From positions 104,049,087-104,113,086 of the forward strand of contig CM043966.1 of assembly GCA_014529385.2 (NCBI GenBank): a stretch of DNA of 64,000 bases, given 5' to 3'. The translations under genes and the position numbers were made by a program. Under the pieces are notes generated by a model that did no database searches, was not told the DNA's origin, and saw nothing but the letters and a program-made list of their open reading frames with translations. Below, in pieces: positions 55,397 to 64,000 of the stretch (the stretch's first letter is position 1; each line of letters starts with the position of its first letter). Source of the DNA: Adiantum capillus-veneris. Taxonomy: Eukaryota > Streptophyta > Polypodiopsida > Polypodiales > Pteridaceae.

Positions 55397-56203
55397 TCAA
55401 GTTGTTCTTTCAACCTGTATTGTATAATCAAACTCTTGAAGTCGCACCACCCACTTTGCTATTTTGTGAGAGATTTCCATATGTTGTAGTGCATAGGGAA
55501 ACATATCCTCCACAGTGATAATTACAAACCTCTTCAGTAGCAAGTATGGCCGAAATTTGGTTACCGCAAACATGAGAGCTAACACTAGCTATTCCATCAG
55601 GGTGTAGGCCTTCTCTGTGTTTTCCATGAGGCGGCTAGCAAAATACACAGGCCTCATAAAGGAGGTTTTTGGATCTTTTTGTAGGAGGGCAGCACCAATG
55701 GATTTTTCTCCCACACTAGGGTTTACAAAGAATGTTTCTTCCCAACAAGGTTGGAGGATTACAGGGAGTGACCCTAACATTTTTTTAATCTCTCTAAAAT
55801 GCCCTTCACTTTCTTCACTCCAAACAAGCGTCTCTTGACGAGTTAGCTGTTGTAGAGGAAATATCACTTGGGAGAGTAAGTGTATGAATCTACTCAAATA
55901 TCTTAGCTTTTGCAAGAAGGAGATTAATTGTTTGATGGAAGTTGGGGAAGGTAGATTTAGCAATGTTTCTATCTTTTCAGGATCTACCTCGATTCCATCA
56001 ATGGACACTACATGCCCTAATAGTGTAACCTTGCTTTCCCCAATGTGACATTTGTCCTTGTTTAGTTGTCCACCCAGCTTAGCTAAATGAGTAAATCCTT
56101 CATCAATCTTGCCAAGATGCATACTTTTGGAGCTGTAAATACAAAATTCATCTATGAAAACCCTTATGGACTTACCAAAGTAAGGTTGGAAGACCATGTT
56201 CAT
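55397..56203 (-). pseudogene. E pol, RT second half and degenerate first RNase H
   Basis: 56203-55589: VFIDEFCIYSS (catalytic F-x-D-D is F-I-D-E), LGHVVSIDGIEVDPEK, and FFVNPSVGEKSIGAALLQKD (first RNase H, catalytic D replaced by N as in G1). After a TAG at 55586, 55585-55397 reads LALMFAVTKFRPYLLLKRF. The last stop (TTR-type ACT TGA GCA) matches STRA in G1, so it could be CGA decay. Confidence 0.9.
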
Positions 56204-56206
56204 GAA

Positions 56207-57544
56207 TCATTGAAAGGTGGCTGGAGCGTTGGTGAGACCAAAAGGCATGACTCGAAATGCAAAACATCCCCATGGTGTGATGAAAGTAGTCTTTTTCTGG
56301 TCCTCCTCTGCAATGCGTATTTGAAAGTAGCCAGAGTAGCCATCACACACTGTGTATCTCTCATGGCCTGCTACTTCATTTAGAATCTCATCTTGAAATG
56401 GGAGAGGGATGTGGTCCCTCTTTGTTGCAGCATTTAGTGGCTTGTAATCCACGCACACTCGCCATTTACCATTCTTCTTTGGCCTCACCACTACTGGGGA
56501 GACCCATTCTGAATCTTCTACTGGGTATATGAATCCTGCTTCTAAGAGTCTCTTCACCTCAGACAACAGTGCATTTTGTTGCACAACTCCTAATCTTCTT
56601 AGTTTTTGTACTACTGGCTTGCTCCCTTCTTTTAGATGGATATGATGCTTCACTGCAGTGACACCTGTAATGTGAGTGTAATCAGAAATAAACAATGATG
56701 CATGCTTCTTGAGAACATTTACATAACTCTCCTTTTCTTCTTCCTTTATATCCTTGGATAACATCTCCTCTAGGCTGGCATCCCACACATTCTCCATTTG
56801 GATCCTTGGGTTGTCTTCTGATGAGGTAGTTTCCTTTATGGTGACGCCCATGACTTCGAGAGTGCTATCAATCTCTTCACTTGAACTCTCTTCCTCGTCC
56901 ATGGATGAGGAGCATCCACTTGAGCTCCACTCATCAGCTGACGTCTCTAGTTCAAGGTTCTCTTGTCGCCCATTCTTTAGGTTATAAACCACCTTCCGAC
57001 TATGGCCACCCATGCGAGGCCTCAACTCCAAGTCTCCTATTGCCCAATCTTGCCTAGCTCCTATACCCATGATCCAAGGTCGTCCTAAAATAAGGGGGTA
57101 TCCTTCTCCCTTTACTGGCATCACATAAGCATCAACCTCTGTAGTGATTCCAAAAACAGAAACTCTCAAAGATTTCACTACACCCACACAAGTGACAGAG
57201 ACATTATTGGCCATTTTTGCCCTAAAGTTTGATGATTCCATTACCTCTAAACCCAATTGATGCATTAGCTTTTCTGTCATGACACAAACCTCTGCTCCAC
57301 TGTCAATGTAAGTTTTTGGAATCCGTTGTCCCTTGATTTGAGCCTCCACCAAAGGCACTATATCCTTGAGACCATATGCTTTGATTACACTTACTAGCTT
57401 ACTTCGCTTTGCCCTCGTGCTCACCATTTTTGACCATTGTCGTCGAAGCTTTGGGGAGATATGAAGTAGTTGTGGCCAAGTAATCTTTGGTCCTTGAGAA
57501 CTCACATCAGCTGTCAAGTCATAAGGTTGTGTCCGAGATCCCAT
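56207..57544 (-). pseudogene. E protease and RT first half
   Basis: 445 codons. Protease: TYIDSGAEVCVMTEKLMHQL (a proper D-S-G) and YPLILGRPWIMGIGARQDW. Acidic linker with S/E/D runs. RT: EWVSPVVVRPKKNGKWRVCV, DYKPLNAATKRD, YTVCDGYSGYFQIRIA and VMPFGLTNAPATFQ. Stops at TGA 56204-56206; element logic and G1 suggest this was CGA (Arg), after which MNMVFQ continues in the same frame. Confidence 0.92.
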
Positions 57545-57660
57545 AGGGAAATCAGAGATGTCAATTTGAGACCTAGTACGGGTCTTTCTCTTCTTGGCTT
57601 CATCTTTAGTTGCCCGAGATGTACTTGCTTCATTGCTTGCATCCTTGCTTGTTTATTTAC

Positions 57661-58749
57661 CTACTTCATCTTGGACACGCACACGTTTGATAGGCATTGT
57701 AGCCACTTCATCTTCCCTTTAGCTATTTCTTCCTGGTTGCTTCTGCCCTTGAGGACCTCCTCCATCCTTATGATGCTCACATTTGGTTGAGTAGCAGGGG
57801 CTTGAGCTTGAGCACAAGGTGGCTGCAAAATTTGAGGTTGCGGTTGCTCTTGTGCTTGAGCTCTAGCACGGGGTGGACTTACTTGTTGTCGAGGACCTCT
57901 GACAGGGTAGTCATATCTTCTGGGATGAGGGCAATTATACATGCCGTGGACAATTTCCCCACAATTGTAACACAACATTTCCCTTGCTTGACGTCGCATT
58001 GGTGGCCGATTCCCACCATTTCCCTCAATAGGCCTTCTTGCACCCTCCACAAGATTTACTCTCAACCCCTCTAGCTGGTTTGTGAGATTGTTTATTTGTT
58101 GGAGCATATCTTCTTGTTGACCTCTATTGAGGTCTGGTGCATTAGGCACATTTGGAGGTATGTGAGAAGCTTCCATAGTTGTGATATTGCCTCCCAAAGC
58201 TAGCTGGCCAGCTTGGGCTTGATAGAGAATCTTTCTATTCTTTTCCCTAGCAATTCTTAAGGCATCTTCAAAAGCATTTGAAAATTTTCTCTTTACCTTC
58301 TCCCTTAGCAAGGGGTACAAACCTGAGATAAATCGATCCTTTTGGAGGCAATTGGGAGCTCCCTCACCAGGGTTTAGTGAGTCTTACCATTGCCCCCAAA
58401 GTTTCAGAAAACCTTCCTCATAGGTTGCATAACCATGAGGGTCAACTTGATGAAGGGACAGAAGCCGTTGCCATAGTTCTTCTGCCGAATTGGCTCGTTG
58501 AAATCTTCGTAGGAAAGCCACCTTCAATCCCTCCCAATCAACTCTTTGGGTTGGATCTAGAGCCTGGAACCATACCCTAGCTTCTTCTTTGAGCACCAAA
58601 GGAAAAGCTCTCAATTTCAATGCTTCGTCATCCCTCCCGGAGACAAGGAAAGCCATCTCCAAGTTATCCAAAAAATCCCCAGCATTTTCCCCACTACGCC
58701 CAAAAAAATTTGGGAAAGCCATCATAAAAGTGGGTTGCCTTCCTCTCAA
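57661..58749 (-). pseudogene. gag: E gag with one stop
   Basis: MMAFPNFFGRSGENAGDFLD, then AFPLVLKEEARVWFQALDPT and LKVAFLRRFQRANSAEELWQ: the retrotrans-gag region. A TAA at about 58384 breaks it. It continues with DRFISGLYPLLREKVK, a coiled-coil stretch, zinc knuckle CYNCGEIVHGMYNC, and a P/Q-rich tail. The true Met is probably MAFPNFFG, at the position of MAFSYPEFHG in G1. Confidence 0.88.
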
Positions 58750-58958
58750 TACAGCACAAAGATGAAAACGTCTAGGCCCAAATCATATCTTATTAAGGGT
58801 AGAATAAATGGATTGATAGATGCATTAATCTCAACTAGACGACGAGGGCCTAGTAAGTCCCTTATGATGTTTTGGAACCTAAGCTTTGTGCTAGCTATTA
58901 TATGCACAGTTTGTCTAGCAAGAGGTTGGAAAGGTCCATATAAATCCCTATGATTCAT
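58746..58958 (-). pseudogene. E leader frame, second (duplicated) unit
   Basis: In frame with 58968-59177, separated by a stop and three codons. VHIIASTKLRFQNIIRDLLG, then PRRLVEI, NPFILPLIRYDLGLDVFIFV repeats the pattern of the first unit. So E appears to carry the conserved leader domain twice in tandem. It ends right before gag. Confidence 0.45.
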
Positions 58959-58967
58959 GGAGTATGC

Positions 58968-59177
58968 TTAAAGCAGGATGAAGATGTGAACATCAAAAGA
59001 TACATTATACTCCAAAATAGGAAATATTATAGGGTCAGGGGACAACAATATCTCTCTCAACCTCTCAGCTCCAAAATAGAAGACCAATCTTTGTTGGAAA
59101 AAAATCTTTCTATCAATGCACACATTCACCCTAATATTCTGAACTGATTGAAAGTTGTAGAAAATGGGATTATTCAT
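58968..59177 (-). CDS. E leader frame, first unit
   Basis: VNVCIDRKIFFQQRLVFYFG, then AERLREILLSPDPIIFPILE and SFDVHIFILL. Closest to the G1 frame at 10257-10484 (KIFFQQRLVF identical in both). It is in the same frame as ORF1 at 59244-59714, with a TAA and a TGA between, so leader protein may once have been a single longer protein. Confidence 0.55.
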   Translation of the reverse strand: MNNPIFYNFQSVQNIRVNVCIDRKIFFQQRLVFYFGAERLREILLSPDPIIFPILEYNVSFDVHIFILL

Positions 59178-59243
59178 TGGTGCATTAATTACAAACTTCC
59201 ATGAAGAACTTCATTGAAGTTGAGCTCTCTTGGATCCCACCAT

Positions 59244-59714
59244 TTAAGAGATGCGAAGAATTTGCTCACCAGTGATTAGCTTAGCTTTGGTGTGACCATC
59301 TTCAGCTTTGTAGAGTTCATAGGGTTCGATGGCTACCCTCTCAACCACCTTGAGCCTTCTTGCTAGTAGTAGTTGGAGTGCATCACCATATGTAGCCTCT
59401 TGCCAATACCGCACCCCATTGATGTGTAGCTCCCCCTCCAAAAACTTGTTAATACCCGAGTTTGAGAGTGCTTTCACCACCTGAAGTCGAGGCTTCAAAG
59501 GAAGTGTCTTCACACTAGCCACAAAGCACTCAACACAATTTTTTGACCTAGGGACTTGATGACTACAATATTTTCCTTGAAGCAAAGAAGGGTGTGTGTA
59601 GTTAACTCTCTTTACCCGCATACGTGCCGTTTGTCGATAAAGACGCTTCTTTTCTCGAGCTTCTTGGGGAGACCATAGTGGAAGTCTCGGAGAATTTGAT
59701 GGATCTTCCTTCAT
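59244..59714 (-). CDS. E leader ORF1
   Basis: 156 codons directly after the primer site, identical to 50489-50959. No known domain; basic and Leu/Arg-rich at the end. Not found in G1 or E' by eye, so it may be specific to E. It would be the first frame on the E transcript. Confidence 0.5.
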   Translation of the reverse strand: MKEDPSNSPRLPLWSPQEAREKKRLYRQTARMRVKRVNYTHPSLLQGKYCSHQVPRSKNCVECFVASVKTLPLKPRLQVVKALSNSGINKFLEGELHINGVRYWQEATYGDALQLLLARRLKVVERVAIEPYELYKAEDGHTKAKLITGEQILRIS

Positions 59715-59741
59715 AGGATTGATAGAGCGCTACTTGAGAAC

Positions 59742-59759
59742 TCCTCAGTGGGGGCACCA
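59742..59759 (-). promoter_or_regulatory. E primer-binding site
   Basis: Plus-strand TCCTCAGTGGGGGCACCA, identical to G1 and to 50987-51004, 5 nt from the LTR head at 59765. Confidence 0.85.
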
Positions 59760-59764
59760 ATTTA

Positions 59765-59879
59765 TGACGAAGGAAATTTGGAATGGCGGCCTCTACACCA
59801 AAACAAACTCCATTGCGCCACAAGGGAAATGAGATGAGGGCACCACCTAGTCTTGGAAGCGTGGACTAGGACCGCTACA

Positions 59880-59932
<53 letters not shown>
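59765..59932 (-). repeat. E 5' LTR head, cut at the GA tract
   Basis: TGACGAAGGAAATTTGG, then about 115 bp of LTR and the GA tract. It then changes to element A gag instead of the LTR sequence ATCACTATGAATG seen at 52255 and 60974. Confidence 0.88.
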
Positions 59933-59933
<1 letters not shown>

Positions 59934-59936
<3 letters not shown>

Positions 59937-60806
59937 TATTGCTCAGATTGTGGACGAAAAGGTGGACATTTTTCTGAAGATTGTCCAAGAAATCCTGACA
60001 ACAGGGATACATCAACTACCAAGCAAGATACAAAGCAAATTGGAAATGTGAATCTCGATGTAAGTGCATTTAACTCGTCACTTTTTATGCAATTGGATGA
60101 TTCTGCACTACCATTAGAAGCACCAATAAAAACACTGCAAGTTCAAAGTCAGCATAAAGATGCACAGACACCTGAAAAGCTTAAAATTGATTCTTTGAAC
60201 AATAAATTCTTGCATGAATTTAGTGAAGGTGTTGAGATATCACCAAAGGTTGAAAAGAATGTTAGATTTGCAAATGATTTTGCATCCACTGACACAAGTG
60301 TGCAATCATTCACGTGTCTATGAAACACATCAAACAGAATATGTTAGCTTTGTATGGTACCCATAATTCATATGCACACTATCTGGACCAAAAAGGACAA
60401 TTGTACAAGAGGGATCAACTAGTGTTTGAACGGCCCACATACCAATTCATAGAAGTACGTCCAATGATAGATTAGAAAGGATGGTTCATTTCAGAGAAAA
60501 GAATCTATTATAGCCCATCCTCTCTAGAGCTTAAGGATATTACTCAAGTGAACCCAGAGATCTGTTCAGAGCCAAACTCTCCTTCGTCGGAAATCAAACT
60601 TCGATGTTGTGACCAAATGAGAATATACTTTGACCAAAACAGTCGTAGATATAGATGAGAGTCTAGCATCTATGATGCATTGGGTCCTGAAATCACAGAA
60701 GCTCAAATCCCAAGAGACCAATGGGATAGACAATATCAGGGCAAAGATAATACTATCTACAGATTGACTTGGGAAATAATTTGTCATGTTTCTCGAGGAT
60801 ACATAG
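59934..60806 (+). pseudogene. Duplicated element A gag segment
   Basis: Copy of 51217-52089 with the same zinc knuckle (CSDCGRKGGHFSEDC), the same stops and the same right border with an LTR. It lies inside E, where no A sequence should be, and so marks the duplication. Confidence 0.9.
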
Positions 60807-60921
60807 TGACGAAGGAAATGTGGAATGGCGGCCTCTACACCAAAACAAACTCCATTGCGCCACAAGGGAAATGAGATGAGGGCACCACCTAGTCTTGGAA
60901 GCGTGGACTAGGACCGCTACA

Positions 60922-60971
<50 letters not shown>

Positions 60972-62253
60972 GATCACTATGAATGAAGCATTAACCGTAG
61001 TGTGTGTACAAGGAATGGATGACTTCAAACACTCCCAACACAAATAGCATATAGACTACCAAAAAATCACTCAAGGATTAGCCAAGATCACATCAAGCAC
61101 TCTCACACACATATAAAACATTTCTCTTAATTAACATAAGTAAGAGGAGGAGAGGTTACTAGCATGAAACAATTTGCACTCTAGGATGTGCAAGAATAGA
61201 GTGAATGAATGAGCTTATGGGCTCATGGTGAGTGATACAAAGCTCAATGGGGCTGAGGGAGGCTTGAAATTGCAAAGGGGAAGGCCTCTTTATATAGGAA
61301 AGAGAGTGATTAGGAGTGAGGTTAAGATCCAAGTGTAATTTGTACAAATGAAGCTTGATTAGGGACATTCAACCAATGAAGAAGCTCCTTCCAAGTGATT
61401 TGTTGACCAATTAGCTCCATCATCACTTGTGTTGTCTTCACTCCTTCCTCCATAGCTTGAGTCCAAGAGCTTCCTTATTTTAAAATGTAAAGAATCTACA
61501 TAAAATCAATGCATATCTAGTAATAATAGGAAGGGGTTGAATGAGAACTTATGAATTACAACAAGATTAAGCATGACTTGAGAGGTGATTAGAAGAGGAA
61601 CTTTGATGGGTTTTTGAGCTTGAGAGAGAGGAGGAAGGAGAGGAGGGTGAGAAGACTAATGGCTGATTTTGGAGAAGGTCTCAATGTGGAAAAGGAAGGG
61701 TGTGTGTGTGTAAAGGTAGAGGGGGTGGTCTCCACCACAGTTGAAAAAACTGGCGTCCACCATTTTGGCCATATCTCCTAGACCGTAGACGCAAAAATTA
61801 TAAAACAAAATATGGCCAGAATCTCCAGCTCATCAGCTACAACTTTGATGAAGACAACTTTTCTTGGATCGGAGTGGAAGTATTTTTTAAAAATTCAGCA
61901 AAATCATGTGTCTGGTTTCTTCCTTTACCAAGTCTTCCACTTGGGTCCCATTTGTTTGAATCATCATATGGCTCCAAAGCCATGATGATATGAGCCACTC
62001 ATGACCCTTGAATCATGGGTGCATGGCTCCACAACCACATCATATCTTTTCTTTTCACATTTACATATTTTCCCTTCCCTTTACCACTAGGTTTTCCCTC
62101 TACCTTTCACCTCCGGTGAACTAGTCAAGAAAAAATCATTTTTTTTTAATTTTTCCAAGAGGTTGTTCTCACTCTTTCTTTTATTGTAAACCTCTAGAAG
62201 CAAGGAAAACCAACAAAATATGATAAACAAAAATTTGTGATAGGCTCGGATCA
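60807..62253 (-). repeat. Full E LTR, probably a solo-type LTR after recombination
   Basis: 1447 bp, TGACGAAGGAAATGTGG to GGCTCGGATCA, followed by ATAG at 62254-62257. Its left neighbour is A gag rather than a primer site, so it did not arise as a simple 5' LTR. Confidence 0.88.
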
Positions 62254-62257
62254 ATAG

Positions 62258-63990
62258 GAAACTATGTAGAAGGTTTACAGATACCAAATGTCACTAGTGC
62301 TAGCCAAATTGTACCTTCACAATCCCAAAAGGTGAGACTCAACTAGAGCCAGATAGTTTTGAGCTCTCACATTGAAGCATGCTATAGTGATCACCCTAGG
62401 AAGGGGGGAGCTGCAAATTCATCAAGCTCAGCTCTAGTACCAGAAAATGCTACACCAGTTAGAAGCCCAAGAACTTCTAGCCAGCAGACCCCTTCAAAGC
62501 AAAAACCATTGAAAGATCATATGGTTGTTGGAAGTTTTCCATTGACCGAGAAACCATCAAAATCTACAAAAAAAATCTTCTATGAAGATCATGGGGGGCA
62601 AAAGCTTTAGTTGATCTCCACAAGTTAGGGTCAAAAACCGACAAATCCCATAGTGCTCAAGCAATTGGATGAGACCAAGCTCGCATATGCATATCGAGAT
62701 GCAAATGGAAATGATTCTTAGCAGGTTCAAGACATTGTACAAACTCATTTGGATGGTACAACTAAAGTCAAAGACTATCTGAAGATGATGCAAACCCTCA
62801 AGCTGCCAGAACAGGTGACAAAAAAGTCAAAATCAATGAAAGCTAAAGTCCAAAAGGCTACACAAAGGTCACCACCAAAATCTCCTCTGAAGAAACAGAT
62901 TCTTCCAGAAAGTACAATGGACCTATTAAGGTCAAAGGTTACTCAAATGCAGGAGGACAATGCTCAACAATTGCAAAAAAGTATAGTATCACAGTCATAC
63001 GAGTCGACATCAACAGAAGCAGGTGATCAAAGCAAAGCCAATGTAGAAAAAGTTCAACCCACGGACACCGCCACCAAAAAATCACCCAATACAAAAAGAA
63101 ATTCTGAGAAGATCAAGTGCAACATTGTTGGTGAGAATGAAGACAAGCTGTCAAAAGAAGTAATGTTAGATTTACAGCTAGATAAGAACCTCATGTCTTT
63201 TCGCACTTGGAAAAGATGTGGCCAACCATAGCTGGAAGACGCTCTTGAATTTGTGAGCATATCAAGAAATAAACGAGCAGAATGCTGGGGAATCATGTCC
63301 ACCACCATTGAAGTAAGTTCACAGATCATCAAAGCTCAATTCCACATGATCACATCAAAGGATATGACAGAAGACATCATAATGGGAATGCCAATGGCCG
63401 AGAAGATGTTAGAGATACAGAATTCAATGAAGATGCAGCCTTCAAAGGAAACAAAGAATGAAGACCAAGATTGGTCACCCGTGGACAACAGTACAAATTC
63501 CTCAAGCACAGTTAAAATGGAGACTGATATTAAAGCGGATCTTATCGAAGATGATTCATCTCCATAAGCAGAACTTCAAAAGAGCTCAAAGCAAATCAGG
63601 AAATAACAACCACGATAGCTATGGAGAAAAAAATGCCACCAAAGCTAGAAGGAATGAAGATCAAAATTGCAAACAAAGGTAAAGCTAAAGTGGAACTTCC
63701 ACCGATTAGTGAAATAGATGTGAAAGCATATGCCTCTACATCAAAGAACCCTCATGGATCAGCTTCTTCAAGAAAGTCAGGCTTTCAAAACTTCAAGTCA
63801 ATTGCTGACCCAACTAAAATCTCTAAGGAGACACCAAGAAAGGCAAAGATATATCAGCCAAAGTACTCAAGAAAGAAAAGGAAAGTCAAGCAAGTGTTTG
63901 TTTCAAGCAATTTAGTCAAAGTCAATGATCTGGTTTGGATTAAGGACAAGAAATCAACACAGAAAGACAAACACATGGGATAGATAGCAT
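62258..63990 (+). pseudogene. Element A gag end, lysine-rich linker and protease-like region
   Basis: Continues the gag frame after E. Includes a P/S/T-rich part (VRSPRTSSQQTPSKQKPLKD), a Lys-rich linker (VTKKSKSMKAKVQKATQRSP), then a retropepsin-like region: MLDLQLDKNLMSFRTWKRCG, where D-T-G is D-L-Q, and IIKAQFHMITSKDMTEDIIM followed by GMPM (the I-L-G-x-P position). Basic tail KYSRKKRKVKQVF. Stops at about 62346, 62608, 62720, 63229 and 63565. The protease seems inactive. The pol region must lie beyond 64000. Confidence 0.6.
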
Positions 63991-64000
63991 CACAATGGAT

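Larger units (their letters stand above)
52090..62253 (-). mobile_element. E: Ty3/gypsy element (Tat-like) with rearranged 5' end
   Basis: Minus strand: 3' LTR 52090-53534, polypurine tract, integrase/RNase H/RT/protease, gag, leader frames, primer site 59742-59759, LTR head 59765-59932, then a copy of A gag (59933-60806) and a full LTR (60807-62253). ATAG flanks the whole. Dual RNase H as in G1. Pol has at least three stops, and RT has FIDE for Y/F-x-D-D. The odd 5' end is best explained by unequal crossing-over with E2 and then loss of a second E copy by LTR-LTR recombination. Confidence 0.9.
59072..62253. repeat. 3.2 kb segmental duplication, right copy
   Basis: Matches 50317-53534 in the same orientation. 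Identity is lower in the first 80 bp and essentially complete after that, except GA-tract length and one change near 62139 (AAAATCATTTT against AAAATCTTTTT). It carries shared stop codons, so the copy event is recent, or an assembly duplicate. Confidence 0.95.
45818..64000 (+). mobile_element. Element A: large plus-strand LTR retroelement (runs off window)
   Basis: 5' LTR 45818-46828, primer site 46831-46848, leader of about 2.9 kb, gag from 49782, then protease-like region to the window edge. Element E and its duplication (50317-51216 and 52090-62253) interrupt gag. After removal of E and one ATAG, the frame joins (VSRGYI to GNYVEGLQIP). Pol and the 3' LTR are not in the window. Gag has several stops, so this copy is defective. 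Confidence 0.85.

Overview
This is plant nuclear DNA, almost certainly from a large genome rich in retrotransposons. Evidence: nested LTR retrotransposons of plant type (Ty3/gypsy pol with a second, archaeal-type RNase H; a Ty1/copia element with an initiator-Met-type primer site; tRNA-Asp-type primer sites), short GT-AG introns, long GA/CT tracts and generally AT-rich decayed spacers. I cannot name the species. A fern or another non-angiosperm is a guess. I see no ordinary host gene, no rRNA or tRNA gene and no CRISPR array.

Layout, left to right. (1) 1-3640 and 12505-about 16640 are two halves of one decayed minus-strand retroelement (element C). They were split by a younger minus-strand Ty3/gypsy element, G1 (3641-12500). 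G1 has two LTRs about 98% alike, an ACGT target duplication and a single 1156-codon RT/RNase H/integrase frame. Joining the flanks restores the reading frame of C. (2) About 16650-22581 holds a plus-strand retropepsin fragment and a truncated minus-strand element A2 (5' LTR, tRNA-Asp-type primer site, about 3.8 kb leader, start of gag), with a foldback MITE in its leader. (3) 22582-24780 is the 5' end of a minus-strand relative of element E (E'). (4) About 24780-29430 is a decayed minus-strand Ty1/copia element. (5) About 30180-32201 and 42999-43560 are the two halves of a minus-strand gypsy integrase (D2), split by insertion M. (6) 32202-42998 is M, the most unusual object here: about 10.8 kb, bounded by short inverted repeats, with two intron-containing genes pointing right (M1, M2), two pointing left (M3, M4), and a central foldback region. 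M4 is a spliced, transposase-like gene. M3 encodes a divergent histone H3 with the canonical H3 N-terminal peptide, a long acidic linker and a complete histone fold. (7) 44330-45817 is a plus-strand gypsy protease/RT (D1), cut by the 5' LTR of element A. (8) 45818-64000 is element A (plus strand; LTR, tRNA-Asp-type primer site, repeat-rich leader, gag with a duplicated domain, protease; it runs off the window). Inside it lies minus-strand gypsy element E (52090-62253) with a 3.2 kb duplication best explained by unequal crossing-over followed by solo-LTR formation.

How things work together. G1, E and E' look like one lineage: they share an unusual primer-binding site and a conserved extra reading frame upstream of gag, and G1 and E share dual RNase H. 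G1 and E also both show 4-bp target duplications. M looks like a multi-gene DNA transposon that carries its own chromatin-type protein. The single in-frame stop in each of M2, M3 and M4 is a TGA that could have arisen from CGA, as expected from decay of methylated CpG, so this copy is probably recently silenced. All function assignments come from reading motifs by eye; no database search was possible.
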